Assembly (NCBI RefSeq): GCF_001612555.1
Contig: NZ_CP015110.1
Coordinates: 992,001-1,056,000 of the forward strand
Direction: 5' to 3'
Source: Acinetobacter sp. TGL-Y2
GTDB taxonomy: Bacteria > Pseudomonadota > Gammaproteobacteria > Pseudomonadales > Moraxellaceae
Length of the DNA: 64,000 bases
The notes below the pieces were generated by a model. It worked only from the letters and a program-made list of their open reading frames with translations. It made no database searches and was not told where the DNA came from. The translations under genes were made by a program, and so were the position numbers. Positions 45,482 to 54,092 of the stretch are shown piece by piece (within the stretch, counting starts at the first letter, position 1; each line of letters opens with the position of its first letter).

Positions 45482-45976
45482 ATGATTGAATCAGCAGACT
45501 TTAAAAATGCGATGTCTTTACTCGCAAGTGCCGTGAATGTGGTGACGACAGCAGGTACATCTGGTCGTCACGGGTTGACTGCTTCTGCGGTGTGTAGTGT
45601 GACAGATACACCGCCGACATTATTGGTCTGTATGAATCAATCATCTCGATCACATGCACATTTTATTGAAAATAAAATCTTATGTGTGAATGTGTTGAGC
45701 GCTCAGCATGAGCAGATTTCCAATGCATTTGCATCGAGCAAACTGAATTCAGAACAGCGCTTTAAACAGGCGGCTTGGACAGAGCTGGAAACTGGATCAC
45801 CTGTTTTAAAAGATGCTTTAGTGAGTTTTGATTGCGAGATCGAGCATATTCAACAGGTGGGAACACATAGCGTTTTTATGTGTCGTGTGATTGCAATCCA
45901 ACAAAATCATCCTAAAGAAGGATTGGTGTATTTCAATCGTGCTTACCATTACGTGAGTGAGGTGGAACTTGTTTGA
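45482..45976 (+). CDS. Flavin reductase domain protein (HpaC/DIM6-NTAB type)
   Basis: Protein of 164 residues with the flavin-reductase fold: FKNAMSLLASAVNVVTTAG, GLTASAVCSVTDTPPTLLVC, NKILCVNVLSAQHEQIS and the closing LVYFNRAYHYV. Such enzymes reduce free FMN or FAD with NAD(P)H for partner oxygenases. It lies 114 bp after mesD on the same strand; since MesD/MesX activity is reported to depend on oxygen, reduced flavin supply to that system is a plausible but unproven role. Confidence 0.85.
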   Translation: MIESADFKNAMSLLASAVNVVTTAGTSGRHGLTASAVCSVTDTPPTLLVCMNQSSRSHAHFIENKILCVNVLSAQHEQISNAFASSKLNSEQRFKQAAWTELETGSPVLKDALVSFDCEIEHIQQVGTHSVFMCRVIAIQQNHPKEGLVYFNRAYHYVSEVELV

Positions 45977-46083
45977 TTAACTTTAGCCTCAAAATTAAAA
46001 ACTAAATTAAGTTGTATGTAAGGCGAATTTTATTTATTTTTATCTTTTAGAAATCATATTTTTTATTTGCTCATGATGGATTA

Positions 46084-46275
46084 ATGCATCGTATCGTGTC
46101 TATGGCCTTCGGAGGCATGGATACTTTACCGCATTATAGAGCAGTCATTACCTTACTCGTAGTAACAGGATTGAAACATAAGCAGGCTTACAAAGACATC
46201 TTTGCAATTATAATTATTAGAATAATCACGATATTTGTTGCAATTGCAGCGTTTACTTGGTTTAAGCGTGTATAA
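46084..46275 (+). pseudogene. C-terminal fragment of a GntP-family permease
   Basis: 63 codons reading MHRIVSMAFGGMDTLPH, RAVITLLVVTGLKHKQAY and a last hydrophobic helix, matching the C-terminal end of GntP-type permeases that transport gluconate or 3-hydroxybutyrate. Everything upstream of this piece is gone; the preceding 100 bp are AT-rich non-coding DNA. The downstream gene is a 3-hydroxybutyrate dehydrogenase, which fits an original transporter-enzyme pair. Confidence 0.8.
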
Positions 46276-46290
46276 ATAAAGGAAGACAAA

Positions 46291-47076
46291 ATGAGTCTGG
46301 TTTTAGAGGGAAAAGTTGCATTTATCACGGGTTCAGCAAGCGGTATTGGGCTTGAAATTGCAAAAAAGTTTGCACAAGAAGGGGCTAAAGTCGCTATTTC
46401 GGATGTAAACGTTGATAAATGTGCGGAGTCTGTAGCGGCTTTAAAGGCTCAGGGTTTTGATGCACTTTCAGCACCTTGTGACGTAACCGATGAAACTGCT
46501 TATGAAGCAGCGATTAAGCTTACTCATGAAACTTTTGGACGTTTAGATATTTTGGTAAATAACGCAGGATTTCAGCATGTTGCAGTAATTGAGGAATTCC
46601 CGACGACAACTTTCCAAAAATTAATTGACGTCATGCTAGTCGGATCATTTATTGGAATAAAACATGCTTTTCCAATCATGAAAAATCAAAAATTCGGCCG
46701 TATTATCAATTTATCTTCGATTAATGGATTGATTGGATTCGCGGGTAAGGCTGGTTATAACAGCGCTAAACATGGTGTTATTGGTTTAACAAAAGTTGCT
46801 GCTTTAGAATCCGCACAAGATGGAATTACAGTAAATGCATTGTGTCCAGGTTATGTAGATACACCTTTGGTACGTGGGCAAATTGCAGATTTAGCACGAA
46901 CAAGAGACGTGAGTGAAAAAAGCGCTTTAGAAGATATTATTTTGGCAATGGTGCCACAAAAACGTTTATTAAACGTAGAGGAAATAGCGGACTACGCTAT
47001 TTTTCTAGCGAGCGATAAAGCTGCTGTGGTAACTGGGCAGGCCGTTGTGATGGATGGTGGATACACAGCGCAGTAG
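46291..47076 (+). CDS. bdhA: 3-hydroxybutyrate dehydrogenase (SDR family)
   Basis: Classical short-chain dehydrogenase of 261 residues. It has the cofactor motif TGSASGIGLEIA with an acidic residue after strand 2 (ISDVN), which favours NAD, plus NNAGFQHVA, catalytic Ser in INLSSINGLIGF, and YNSAKHGVIG with the Tyr-x3-Lys pair. NNAGFQHV and PGYVDTPLVRGQI are typical of 3-hydroxybutyrate dehydrogenases. AAGGAAG precedes the ATG. The gene appears intact between two broken genes of related catabolism. Confidence 0.88.
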   Translation: MSLVLEGKVAFITGSASGIGLEIAKKFAQEGAKVAISDVNVDKCAESVAALKAQGFDALSAPCDVTDETAYEAAIKLTHETFGRLDILVNNAGFQHVAVIEEFPTTTFQKLIDVMLVGSFIGIKHAFPIMKNQKFGRIINLSSINGLIGFAGKAGYNSAKHGVIGLTKVAALESAQDGITVNALCPGYVDTPLVRGQIADLARTRDVSEKSALEDIILAMVPQKRLLNVEEIADYAIFLASDKAAVVTGQAVVMDGGYTAQ

Positions 47077-47172
47077 CAAGCCTTTATATTTTAATGATTT
47101 AAAATAGGTGGTTATAAGCCAACTATGTTTTTATAAAAGAACCTCATTAGACTTAAGAATAAAATTAGAAAA

Positions 47173-48091
47173 GTGAAGAAAATAGCCATCGTGGGTGGTG
47201 GTGTAATAGGATTAAAAATTAGGCGGCTTTTTATCTAAATGAAGGTTTTAAGGTAAATGCATATGATCCAGCGTTAGAAGCCGAATTTAATTTAAAGATT
47301 CGAATCAAGGTCTATCTGTCAGACTGACTAGAATTGAATGCTGATAAAAAGGGTAGGCACACTCAGCAAATAGAAAAATTATTTAAAATTTTATAATGAG
47401 TTAATTCCAAGCATTCGAGAGGTGGACTTCGTACAGGAAAATGGTCCTAAACGATGAGATTTGATATAAGAATTGTATCTTCAAATCACGAAATTTTTGC
47501 CTGAAGATACGGTATTTGCCTGATGATATGATAATTGCATCCAGTTCATTTGGCTTGGAAATTACAGACATCCAGAGCTCATGGGCCTTTGCTGAACGTA
47601 TTCCACTTGGGCATCCGTTTAACCCACCACATTTATTACCCCTTGTTGGGATTGTGGGTGATGAACAGACTTCAAAAAATGTATTCAAGATGCTTATGAA
47701 TTTTATCGATCATTGGGGGGAGACACCCATTCTCATTAATCAAGAGATTAAGGGTTATGTTGCAAATAGATGACAATCTGGGTGATGGAGAGAGGCATTT
47801 TATTGAGTATCGCAGGGTATATGTAGCGCAGAGGATTTAGATATGGCTATCAGCAATACTCCAAGATTATTTTGGTCTATTTTTGAAGCTTATCCAAATA
47901 TGCAGCTTGCAAACACCAATGGTTTTAAAGCAGCGTTGCATCATTTAGGAGGGCCTAAGACTGAATGGTGGGCTGATATAAAAGAATTCAAACTATCTGA
48001 AAATACAATTCATGAGCTGGATATAGAAACACAGAAATTTTTAGATAAAATTGGAAACAGGAATCTACAATTTTTAAGAAATAAAATATGA
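47173..48091 (+). pseudogene. 3-hydroxyacyl-CoA / L-carnitine dehydrogenase-like gene, degraded
   Basis: Scattered in several frames are pieces of an NAD-dependent dehydrogenase of the 3-hydroxyacyl-CoA/L-carnitine type. The N-terminal KKIAIVGGGVIGL starts at GTG 47173; YDPALEAEFNLK follows, then VQENGP near 47430, IASSSFGLEITDIQSSWAF and LGHPFNPPHLLPLVG at 47516-47773, and NMQLANTNGFKAALHHLGGP at 47843-48091. Stops and frameshifts separate them. The order and spacing of the pieces follow the family, so this is one decayed gene. Confidence 0.82.
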
Positions 48092-48153
48092 ATTAATAGG
48101 TTGAAAATGAGAGAAAAATTAAATTTGCCGTGATGATTATAATTATAAAAATA

Positions 48154-48335
48154 AAGACTCCGGAGGTGCCGCTGCATGTGTCGTTACCCTGAACCCGATG
48201 AGTTCAAGGTGGATGTGACGCATACTTGCTGGGTTTTCCACACGAAGGTGGACATACACTCTAAATATACAGAACACATCCATAAGTGTTAGTATCGGCA
48301 GGGGAATAGACCCGCTGGCGAACACCCTAGAGTTA
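48154..48335 (-). ncRNA. ssrS: 6S RNA
   Basis: On the minus strand the region begins AACTCTAGGGTGTTCGCCAG, continues GGGTCTATTCCCCTGCCGAT and ends with CACATCCACCTTGAAC, GGGTTCAGGGTAACGACACA and CGGCACCTCCGGAGT. These match the conserved blocks of gamma-proteobacterial 6S RNA, and the two ends pair (GGGTG with CACC, ACTC with GAGT) to form the closing stem. A promoter is visible: TTGCGT at 48368-48363 and TATACT at 48346-48341, 16 bp apart. The RNA binds sigma-70 RNA polymerase in stationary phase. It lies just downstream of zapA, as in many relatives. Ends are estimates. Confidence 0.9.
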
Positions 48336-48437
48336 GAATAAGTATAACCAATCTCAACCATTACGCAAACGGCAACTGCGCTTAATTGACTGCTTTAAGA
48401 CATATAAAGTTCTAAATGCTCAAAGAAAAAGCAGTTT

Positions 48438-48722
48438 TTATACTGCTTTTTCAACGTCTTCCAGAATAGTGCTGAGTAAACGTTCACACTGTGCATATTC
48501 TTGTAAGGATTTGTTCAGAGTTAACACCTCTTGCATGAGCTCAAGTGCCACCATAATCACTAATTTATTATGTTCAACATTCGGTGCTTTACGGCGAAAC
48601 TCTTGAAACTTCTCATTCAGCAAATCACCCGCGCGTTCTAAATCCGCTTTCTTATCTACAGTGGTAGACAGGCGAAAGGATTGTTCAATCAGGCGTAATT
48701 CTACAGTCGCTAACTCAGACAT
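48438..48722 (-). CDS. zapA: Cell division protein ZapA
   Basis: FtsZ-ring-associated protein of 94 residues. ATVELRLIEQSFRLSTT at the start and the C-terminal coiled-coil helix (NKLVIMVALELMQEVLTLNK) are typical of ZapA. The upstream coiled-coil gene ends 3 bp before its start, and 6S RNA follows. Confidence 0.9.
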   Translation of the reverse strand: MSELATVELRLIEQSFRLSTTVDKKADLERAGDLLNEKFQEFRRKAPNVEHNKLVIMVALELMQEVLTLNKSLQEYAQCERLLSTILEDVEKAV

Positions 48723-48724
48723 TT

Positions 48725-49276
48725 TTAAGCTTCCTCATTGATTTCGGTAGGATGTGCCAGTTGCTGAATTTCTTGCGCATGCTGATCTTGTTCTGTACCT
48801 AAAATAGCCAAACGCTGAATAATCGCTTCAACTTTGGTTTTGGCATGTTCATTTTTTTGGATTAGACGCGTGCGTTCGCTCTTAAGCTCCTGAATTTCTT
48901 GTTGAGCTTGGCGCTGTTCGGTCAGCATTTTTTCTTTAACTATACGCAGCTCGTTGCGCTCAGCCAAAATTTCTTGAAAGCGATTTTTGAGATCCGTACA
49001 ACTTTTCTCTAAGCGTCCGTAGCGTTCGGCTAAAGCGGTCGCATCGGTATTTAAAGTCTTAAATTGAGCTTGTAACTGACTGTGCTGGTCATTCAATGTT
49101 TCTAGCTCATCTTGCTTTTGCGTGATGATGCTATTTTTATGGACAATTTGTGCATGATGCTGCTCTTCACTACTGTCTATTTGCTGTAGTAAAGTCAGAT
49201 TATTTCGCTCAACTTCGCTCAGATGAGTGTGTAGCTTCGTGATATGCGCCTGTAGACGCTGTAATTGTTCTAACAT
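48725..49276 (-). CDS. Coiled-coil protein upstream of zapA
   Basis: Protein of 183 residues that is almost entirely coiled coil, rich in Leu, Gln, Glu and Lys (LERLQAH-type heptads; RLEKSCTDLKNRFQEILAER). The position directly before zapA is that of the short ZapB-like/TIGR02449 proteins of pseudomonads, but this one is much longer. A role at the division ring is inferred from position only. ATG 49276 (MLEQLQRLQAH) is preferred to TTG 49303. Confidence 0.75.
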   Translation of the reverse strand: MLEQLQRLQAHITKLHTHLSEVERNNLTLLQQIDSSEEQHHAQIVHKNSIITQKQDELETLNDQHSQLQAQFKTLNTDATALAERYGRLEKSCTDLKNRFQEILAERNELRIVKEKMLTEQRQAQQEIQELKSERTRLIQKNEHAKTKVEAIIQRLAILGTEQDQHAQEIQQLAHPTEINEEA

Positions 49277-49341
49277 AACGAGGTCGCGTAGTTTCGCAAT
49301 CAAAGGTAATATATACAGAAGTATAGAGATTGGATAAACGA

Positions 49342-49962
49342 ATGCAAGACGATATTTCAGGTTGGAATGACTGGAGCCATCATTTTAGTGCTATTGAAGA
49401 AATTTCAAGCCCTAGTGAGTTACATGGTTTGCTTACGGGTATTGTTTGTGTAACGCAAGCACCGACACCTGATGAATGGTTACAAATTTTATCGACATTG
49501 ACTGTGCCTCAACTTGAACAAGAAGCACTCGACTTACTGGCTGAAGAGACCGAGGACGTTTTCCACGCATTGTCTGAGGATGAGTTAGATTATTTACCCA
49601 TGCTTCCAGATGACGAACACTCACTCTCAGAACGTGTACAAGCTTTGGCAGATTGGTGCACGGGCGTGGTACTCGGTTTTGGTTTGGCATCTGGTAACAT
49701 TCGCCCAGATGAAGCAGAACTCATTCAACATTTGCAAGATATTGCAGCGGTAGAATTTGAGGATACCGACGATGATGAAGAGGGTGAAATAAGCTACCAA
49801 GAGTTATACGAGTTTGTACGTTTAATTCCAGTAAGCTTATCCATGGCTCGCCCAAAAATTAGCGTGGCGGACAGTACTTTACTTCAGCATGTGAAAAACA
49901 AGAAAGTTGCTGATACAGACGCCAATGTCGTGGAAATGTTTACCCCAAACCGCCCAAGTTAA
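49342..49962 (+). CDS. ygfB: UPF0149 (YgfB/YecA) family protein
   Basis: Acidic protein of 206 residues. SELHGLLTGIVCV near the start and WCTGVVLGFGLASG in the middle are the family signatures, and the C-terminal YELYEFVRLIPVSLSMARPK fits too. The gene stands before pepP as in E. coli and Pseudomonas, where it opens the pepP-ubiH-ubiI cluster. Function of the family is unclear, though YgfB has been linked to gene regulation in Pseudomonas. ATG 49342 is preferred to TTG 49330. Confidence 0.85.
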   Translation: MQDDISGWNDWSHHFSAIEEISSPSELHGLLTGIVCVTQAPTPDEWLQILSTLTVPQLEQEALDLLAEETEDVFHALSEDELDYLPMLPDDEHSLSERVQALADWCTGVVLGFGLASGNIRPDEAELIQHLQDIAAVEFEDTDDDEEGEISYQELYEFVRLIPVSLSMARPKISVADSTLLQHVKNKKVADTDANVVEMFTPNRPS

Positions 49963-50045
49963 TTCAAATTGCTGTTGCTTGATGTTTACATTCAGGTGTA
50001 AGCATCAATATCCACTTATTCATCTTATTGAAGCCGTATAAAAAT

Positions 50046-51362
50046 ATGAAATTGACTCAAGCTGATTTTCAGGAACGCCGTGATCGTTTAGCAGAACAGA
50101 TCGGTTCAAACAGTATTGCGATTATTGAAACAAGCCCTGTGGCAATGCGTAACCGTGACGCCGACTATAAATATAGAGCGGACAGTAGTTTCTATTATTT
50201 AACTGGTTTTGCAGAACCTGAAGCGGTCGCGGTGATTGAAACTTTTGGTTCAGGCGAAGAATATAGCTATAGTTTGTTCTGCCGTGAACGTGATCGTGAA
50301 ATGGAAATCTGGCATGGCTACCGCGCAGGTGTTGACGGCGCTGTCGATGACTTTGATGCTGACGAAGCTTATGCCATCGAGCTTCTAGACGAAGAAATAC
50401 TTGAAAAACTATTAGACAAAGAAAAATTATTTTACCGGATTGGACACCGAGCGGAATTTGATGCGCGTGTTGCCAAGTGGGTTGTGGACGCAAACGGTGA
50501 ATCCCGTAAAGGCACAGCTGCACCGGCGCAGTTGATTCAGTTAGATCGTATTTTAGATGAAATGCGTTTGCATAAAGATGCAGAAGAAATTGCACTCATG
50601 CAGATTGCAGCGAATATCAGTGCTGAAGCGCATACACAGGCCATGAAAGCGGTTAAATCCAATATGATGGAATATGCTTTAGAGGCTGAACTGAATTATA
50701 TTTTTGGTAAAAATGGCTGTGTGCCGTCTTATAACAGTATTGTGGGCGGTGGTGAAAATGCGTGTATTTTACATTATGTGGAAAACAATAAACCGCTCAA
50801 AGACGGTGACTTGGTCTTGATTGATGCAGCATGTGAATATGAGTTTTATGCCTCAGATATTACTCGGACTTTTCCAGTCAATGGTAAATTTAGTCCAGAA
50901 CAAAAAGCACTCTATCAAGTGGTGTTGGATGCTCAAATTGCTGCAATTGATGCGGTTCGTATTGGCAATTCATACAAAGAACCACACCATGTTGCAGTGC
51001 GTATATTGGTTCAAGGCTTGCTTGATTTAGGCATTATGCAAGGTGAGCTTGACGATATTATTGCAAAAGAAAGCTTCCGTCAGTTTTATATGCATGGGAC
51101 AGGGCATTGGCTGGGCATGGATGTGCATGACGTGGGTGCTTATAAGCAAAATGGTGAATGGCGAACTTATGAAGAAGGTATGGTTGTAACGGTTGAACCG
51201 GGTTTGTATATCGCCCCTGATGATGAAACGGTTGATGTAAAATGGCGTGGTATTGGTATTCGTATCGAAGATGATATTGTTGCGACTAAACAAGGGCCGC
51301 TAGTTCTCACCAAAAATGTGGTCAAAACTATTGAAGATATTGAAGCGCTGATGGCTCCTTAA
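50046..51362 (+). CDS. pepP: Xaa-Pro aminopeptidase (aminopeptidase P)
   Basis: Metalloprotease of 438 residues that removes N-terminal residues before proline. The N-terminal AMP_N domain has MRNRDADYKYRADSSFYYLT. The pita-bread catalytic domain has the metal ligands in LIDAACEYEFYASDITRTF (two Asp), YMHGTGHWLGMDVHD (His), VTVEPGLY (Glu) and IRIEDD (Glu). ATG 50046 is preferred to TTG 50028. It normally precedes ubiH-ubiI; here about 5 kb of other DNA separates them. Confidence 0.95.
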   Translation: MKLTQADFQERRDRLAEQIGSNSIAIIETSPVAMRNRDADYKYRADSSFYYLTGFAEPEAVAVIETFGSGEEYSYSLFCRERDREMEIWHGYRAGVDGAVDDFDADEAYAIELLDEEILEKLLDKEKLFYRIGHRAEFDARVAKWVVDANGESRKGTAAPAQLIQLDRILDEMRLHKDAEEIALMQIAANISAEAHTQAMKAVKSNMMEYALEAELNYIFGKNGCVPSYNSIVGGGENACILHYVENNKPLKDGDLVLIDAACEYEFYASDITRTFPVNGKFSPEQKALYQVVLDAQIAAIDAVRIGNSYKEPHHVAVRILVQGLLDLGIMQGELDDIIAKESFRQFYMHGTGHWLGMDVHDVGAYKQNGEWRTYEEGMVVTVEPGLYIAPDDETVDVKWRGIGIRIEDDIVATKQGPLVLTKNVVKTIEDIEALMAP

Positions 51363-51910
51363 GCATTTATGGAATAAAAAAGCGGCTTAAATAATCCGTT
51401 GTTAAGTGATTAGAGCCATAAATTCAGTCCATAAAAAAGCCCAACATCCTGTTGGGCTTTTTTACATATTTGATGCTACGGTATAACTCCTGTCGTACCT
51501 GCATTCTCCATTGCTGTCTTTTCTTATTATTATCTGGAGCATCCTGCTCTCTATGTCCTCATCATAGGCAATGGCTGTTCTTTGCGGTAGTCGCAAAAGG
51601 CTTGAATCCATGTACGCTAGGGCGTACAAAGCACAGCATGGGGTTATGCTAAACCGTGTTTGCAGACATTGTAGAGGATGGGGTTGAAAAATTTCAAAAA
51701 CTTTAACATTGACTTGATTATATTCAAATTTATCAAAAAAAATGGAAAAACTATTTAAAAAACATCATGTTTGTAGGTGTGCATTGGTTAGAGACAGAGG
51801 CAAAGCTTATGAAAAATGTGAAGCTTTTATTTTTAAAAAACTCGTGTTCGCAGCACACGCATGATGTTAGTTTTAGATAATTTAAAAAATTTGCCCTATC
51901 CAATATTATT
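51363..51910. other. Gene-free junction region after pepP
   Basis: After a terminator at 51433-51463 there are about 450 bp without a supported gene. One stretch, about 51470-51690, is visibly less AT-rich than the rest and holds short inverted elements (for example GTACGCTAGGGCGTAC). The part from 51700 to 51910 is AT-rich. I cannot assign a function. Confidence 0.45.
51433..51463 (+). terminator. Terminator after pepP
   Basis: Stem AAAAAAGCCCAACA with loop TCC and matching TGTTGGGCTTTTTT. It lies about 70 bp past pepP and cuts it off from the ubi genes. Confidence 0.9.
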
Positions 51911-53305
51911 TTATAATTTTTCAAAATTCTCTAAACTATTCATCTTTAATCTAAACACAATGCCTTGAGGGCTGTTATAAGCACTGGCCTCTGCACGATG
52001 TAACATCATGATAGATCTCACGATTGATAGTCCTAACCCTCCTGTTTTTGCTTTGTGATGTCGACTACTATCAATTTGATAAAAACGATCAAAGACATGA
52101 TTCAAATGTTTGTCATCAATAAAAATATTTTTCGTTAATACTTCAATCTCGACATGATGTCCTGTAGATTTGGTTGAAATCACAATGTCCTGATCTTCCA
52201 ATCCATAATCAATCGCATTGATCATCAGGTTGGACAACGCGCGTTTTAATAAATCAGTATTGGCATAGATTTGAACGCCTGTTTCTAAGGCTAAAATAAA
52301 TGCCATGTTCTTGTCTTCAGCCAAGAATTCAAAGTAGTGGACCAACTCTAGAATCAGACTCGCTAAGTCAATATTTTGTTTTTCGATCAAATAATCACTG
52401 TGCTCTGAACGAGCGATGAACAACATGTTGTCTATCATCTTGCTGAGCCGTTCATATTCCTCCAGATGAGAATACAAAAGCTGTTCCAATTCCTGCTGTG
52501 ACCGAGATTGCATGAGCATGATTTGTGTTTGCCCGATTAAGTTGTTTAAAGGGGTTCTTAATTCATGGGCAATATCTTCAGAAAAACGGGCCAATTGATC
52601 ATAATTAATCTGAATTTTTTCCAACATCGCATTCATGGCTGAACGGAGTTTTTCCACTTCAACGCTAGTGCTCTGCGCTTCAATACGCTGATGGGATTGA
52701 CTACCCTGAATTTGGTAGGTTTGTGCAATCAACTGATTTAAAGATTTGAGTAAATAGCCACCCACCCAACGACCGAGTAGGCTTGCCATGATGATTCCCA
52801 ATACGCTATAGAGAATTAATTTCCATAAATATTGATCTAAAGTCGCTTGGGCTTCGTCCAGTTGTGTTCCGGCAATGAGTTGATAATATTGCTGATTAAA
52901 AACCACAGTTTTATAAGCTAAACGGGTGGTGGCAAATTCCAATTGATTATCGACAAAGCTCATGTTTTTTGATTCGGCCATAGCAGGAATATGGACGTTC
53001 AGTGGATTAATTTCAATTAAAGTCTGTTGCTGATTTCTTAAGATTAAAAGATTATCTTCTTTTCCCAGCATATTTTCATAAAGCCGAGGATGTTGAACCA
53101 GAATTTGAAAACTTTCTTGATCATGTAAAAATATTTCGATGCGTTCAACACGTGCAGTTAAGTTCTGATCACGTTGTTTGGCCAACAGGTGCTGCATGTT
53201 GTGATAAGAAAGCAGGCCAATACCCAAAAATACAGCACAACAAATCATGCTGAAGGCCATACTTAAACGTGCGGTTAAACTCAGATGCCTTAAGCTATTG
53301 TTCAT
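51911..53305 (-). CDS. Sensor histidine kinase, CusS/HprS (heavy-metal sensor) type
   Basis: Membrane kinase of 464 residues: TM1 (MAFSMICCAVFLGIGLLSY), a periplasmic domain of about 120 residues, TM2 (LILYSVLGIIMASLLG), HAMP, H-box FSEDIAHELRTPLNNLIGQT with the phospho-His, N-box NLMINAIDYG and G-box GGLGLSIVRS. Layout and H-box context (SEDIAHELRTPLNNL) match heavy-metal/oxidative-stress kinases such as CusS and HprS (YedV). It overlaps the response regulator gene by 4 bp. Confidence 0.9.
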   Translation of the reverse strand: MNNSLRHLSLTARLSMAFSMICCAVFLGIGLLSYHNMQHLLAKQRDQNLTARVERIEIFLHDQESFQILVQHPRLYENMLGKEDNLLILRNQQQTLIEINPLNVHIPAMAESKNMSFVDNQLEFATTRLAYKTVVFNQQYYQLIAGTQLDEAQATLDQYLWKLILYSVLGIIMASLLGRWVGGYLLKSLNQLIAQTYQIQGSQSHQRIEAQSTSVEVEKLRSAMNAMLEKIQINYDQLARFSEDIAHELRTPLNNLIGQTQIMLMQSRSQQELEQLLYSHLEEYERLSKMIDNMLFIARSEHSDYLIEKQNIDLASLILELVHYFEFLAEDKNMAFILALETGVQIYANTDLLKRALSNLMINAIDYGLEDQDIVISTKSTGHHVEIEVLTKNIFIDDKHLNHVFDRFYQIDSSRHHKAKTGGLGLSIVRSIMMLHRAEASAYNSPQGIVFRLKMNSLENFEKL

Positions 53306-53982
53306 TTATTGAGGCTTAAGCGATAACCCATACCCCGAACAGTATGAATTAATTTGGGCTGAAAATGGTCATCAATTTTGGCACGTAAACGTCGAATCGC
53401 GACATCGACCACATTGGTATCGGTATCAAAATTAATGTTCCACACTTCCGAGGCAATTTGCGAGCGGGTGAGTAGTTCACCTTGATACTGCATTAACACG
53501 TGTAAAAGTGAAAATTCTTTCGTGCTGAGTTCAATTTTTTGTTGGTTTCGATATACCGTGCGTTCAAGTCGGTCTAAAATTAAATCATCAACTTGATAAT
53601 ATTCAGACTCGGCTTTTACGCTACGTCTCAATAGGCTTTTTACCCTGGCGAGTAATTCAATATAAGAAAAGGGCTTAATTAAATAATCATCTGCGCCCAG
53701 TTCTAAGCCTTTGACCCGATCTAACACATGATCTTTCGCAGTTAGCATGAGTACCGGCGTTTGAGAAAAAGTCCTTAAGGTCTTGAGCACTTGCCAACCG
53801 TCAATTTCAGGTAACATGACATCCAGAATCACCAGATCAAATTTCTTTTTTTGTAGCAAGGTTAATGCGGTTAATCCATCATGAGCAATACTGGATAAAT
53901 AACCAGACTCATTTAATCCTTTTGCTAGAAATTCAGCAATTTTGGTTTCATCTTCAATAATAAGTATCTGCATCCACATCAT
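53302..53982 (-). CDS. OmpR-family response regulator, CusR/HprR type
   Basis: Protein of 226 residues. The receiver has the acidic pocket IIEDE, phospho-Asp in VILDVMLPEIDGW, Thr in MLTAKD and Lys in LIKPFSY. The winged-helix C-terminus has LSTKEFSLLHVLMQ and VIHTVRGMGYRL-like IHTVRGMGYRL. This is the heavy-metal response-regulator subgroup. The gene is divergent from the HbpS/GlcG-hydroxyisourate hydrolase pair, with a CATTAC-N6-GTAATC palindrome between them. Confidence 0.9.
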   Translation of the reverse strand: MMWMQILIIEDETKIAEFLAKGLNESGYLSSIAHDGLTALTLLQKKKFDLVILDVMLPEIDGWQVLKTLRTFSQTPVLMLTAKDHVLDRVKGLELGADDYLIKPFSYIELLARVKSLLRRSVKAESEYYQVDDLILDRLERTVYRNQQKIELSTKEFSLLHVLMQYQGELLTRSQIASEVWNINFDTDTNVVDVAIRRLRAKIDDHFQPKLIHTVRGMGYRLSLNK

Positions 53983-54007
53983 AGTATATGAATCTATCCG
54001 TTTTTCA

Positions 54008-54025
54008 CATTACCAATCCGTAATC
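54008..54025. promoter_or_regulatory. CATTAC-N6-GTAATC palindrome, HprR/CusR-box-like
   Basis: The near-perfect 18-bp dyad CATTACCAATCCGTAATC lies in the divergent gap between the response regulator and the GlcG-like gene. The E. coli HprR recognition sequence is CATTAC-N6-GTAATG, with the same half-site spacing. Binding by the adjacent regulator is inference. Confidence 0.6.
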
Positions 54026-54092
54026 TTATTGTCATGCAATCAGGACCTTATCTTCGCTAAGCTAAGTTAACTTTTCATTTGGCATCACCGAA

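Noticed and set aside
48143..48361. 72-codon minus-strand frame
   Set aside because: It coincides with the 6S RNA gene, whose conserved blocks explain the sequence.
51452..51652. 66-codon + strand frame after the pepP terminator
   Set aside because: It starts inside the terminator hairpin and has no family resemblance.
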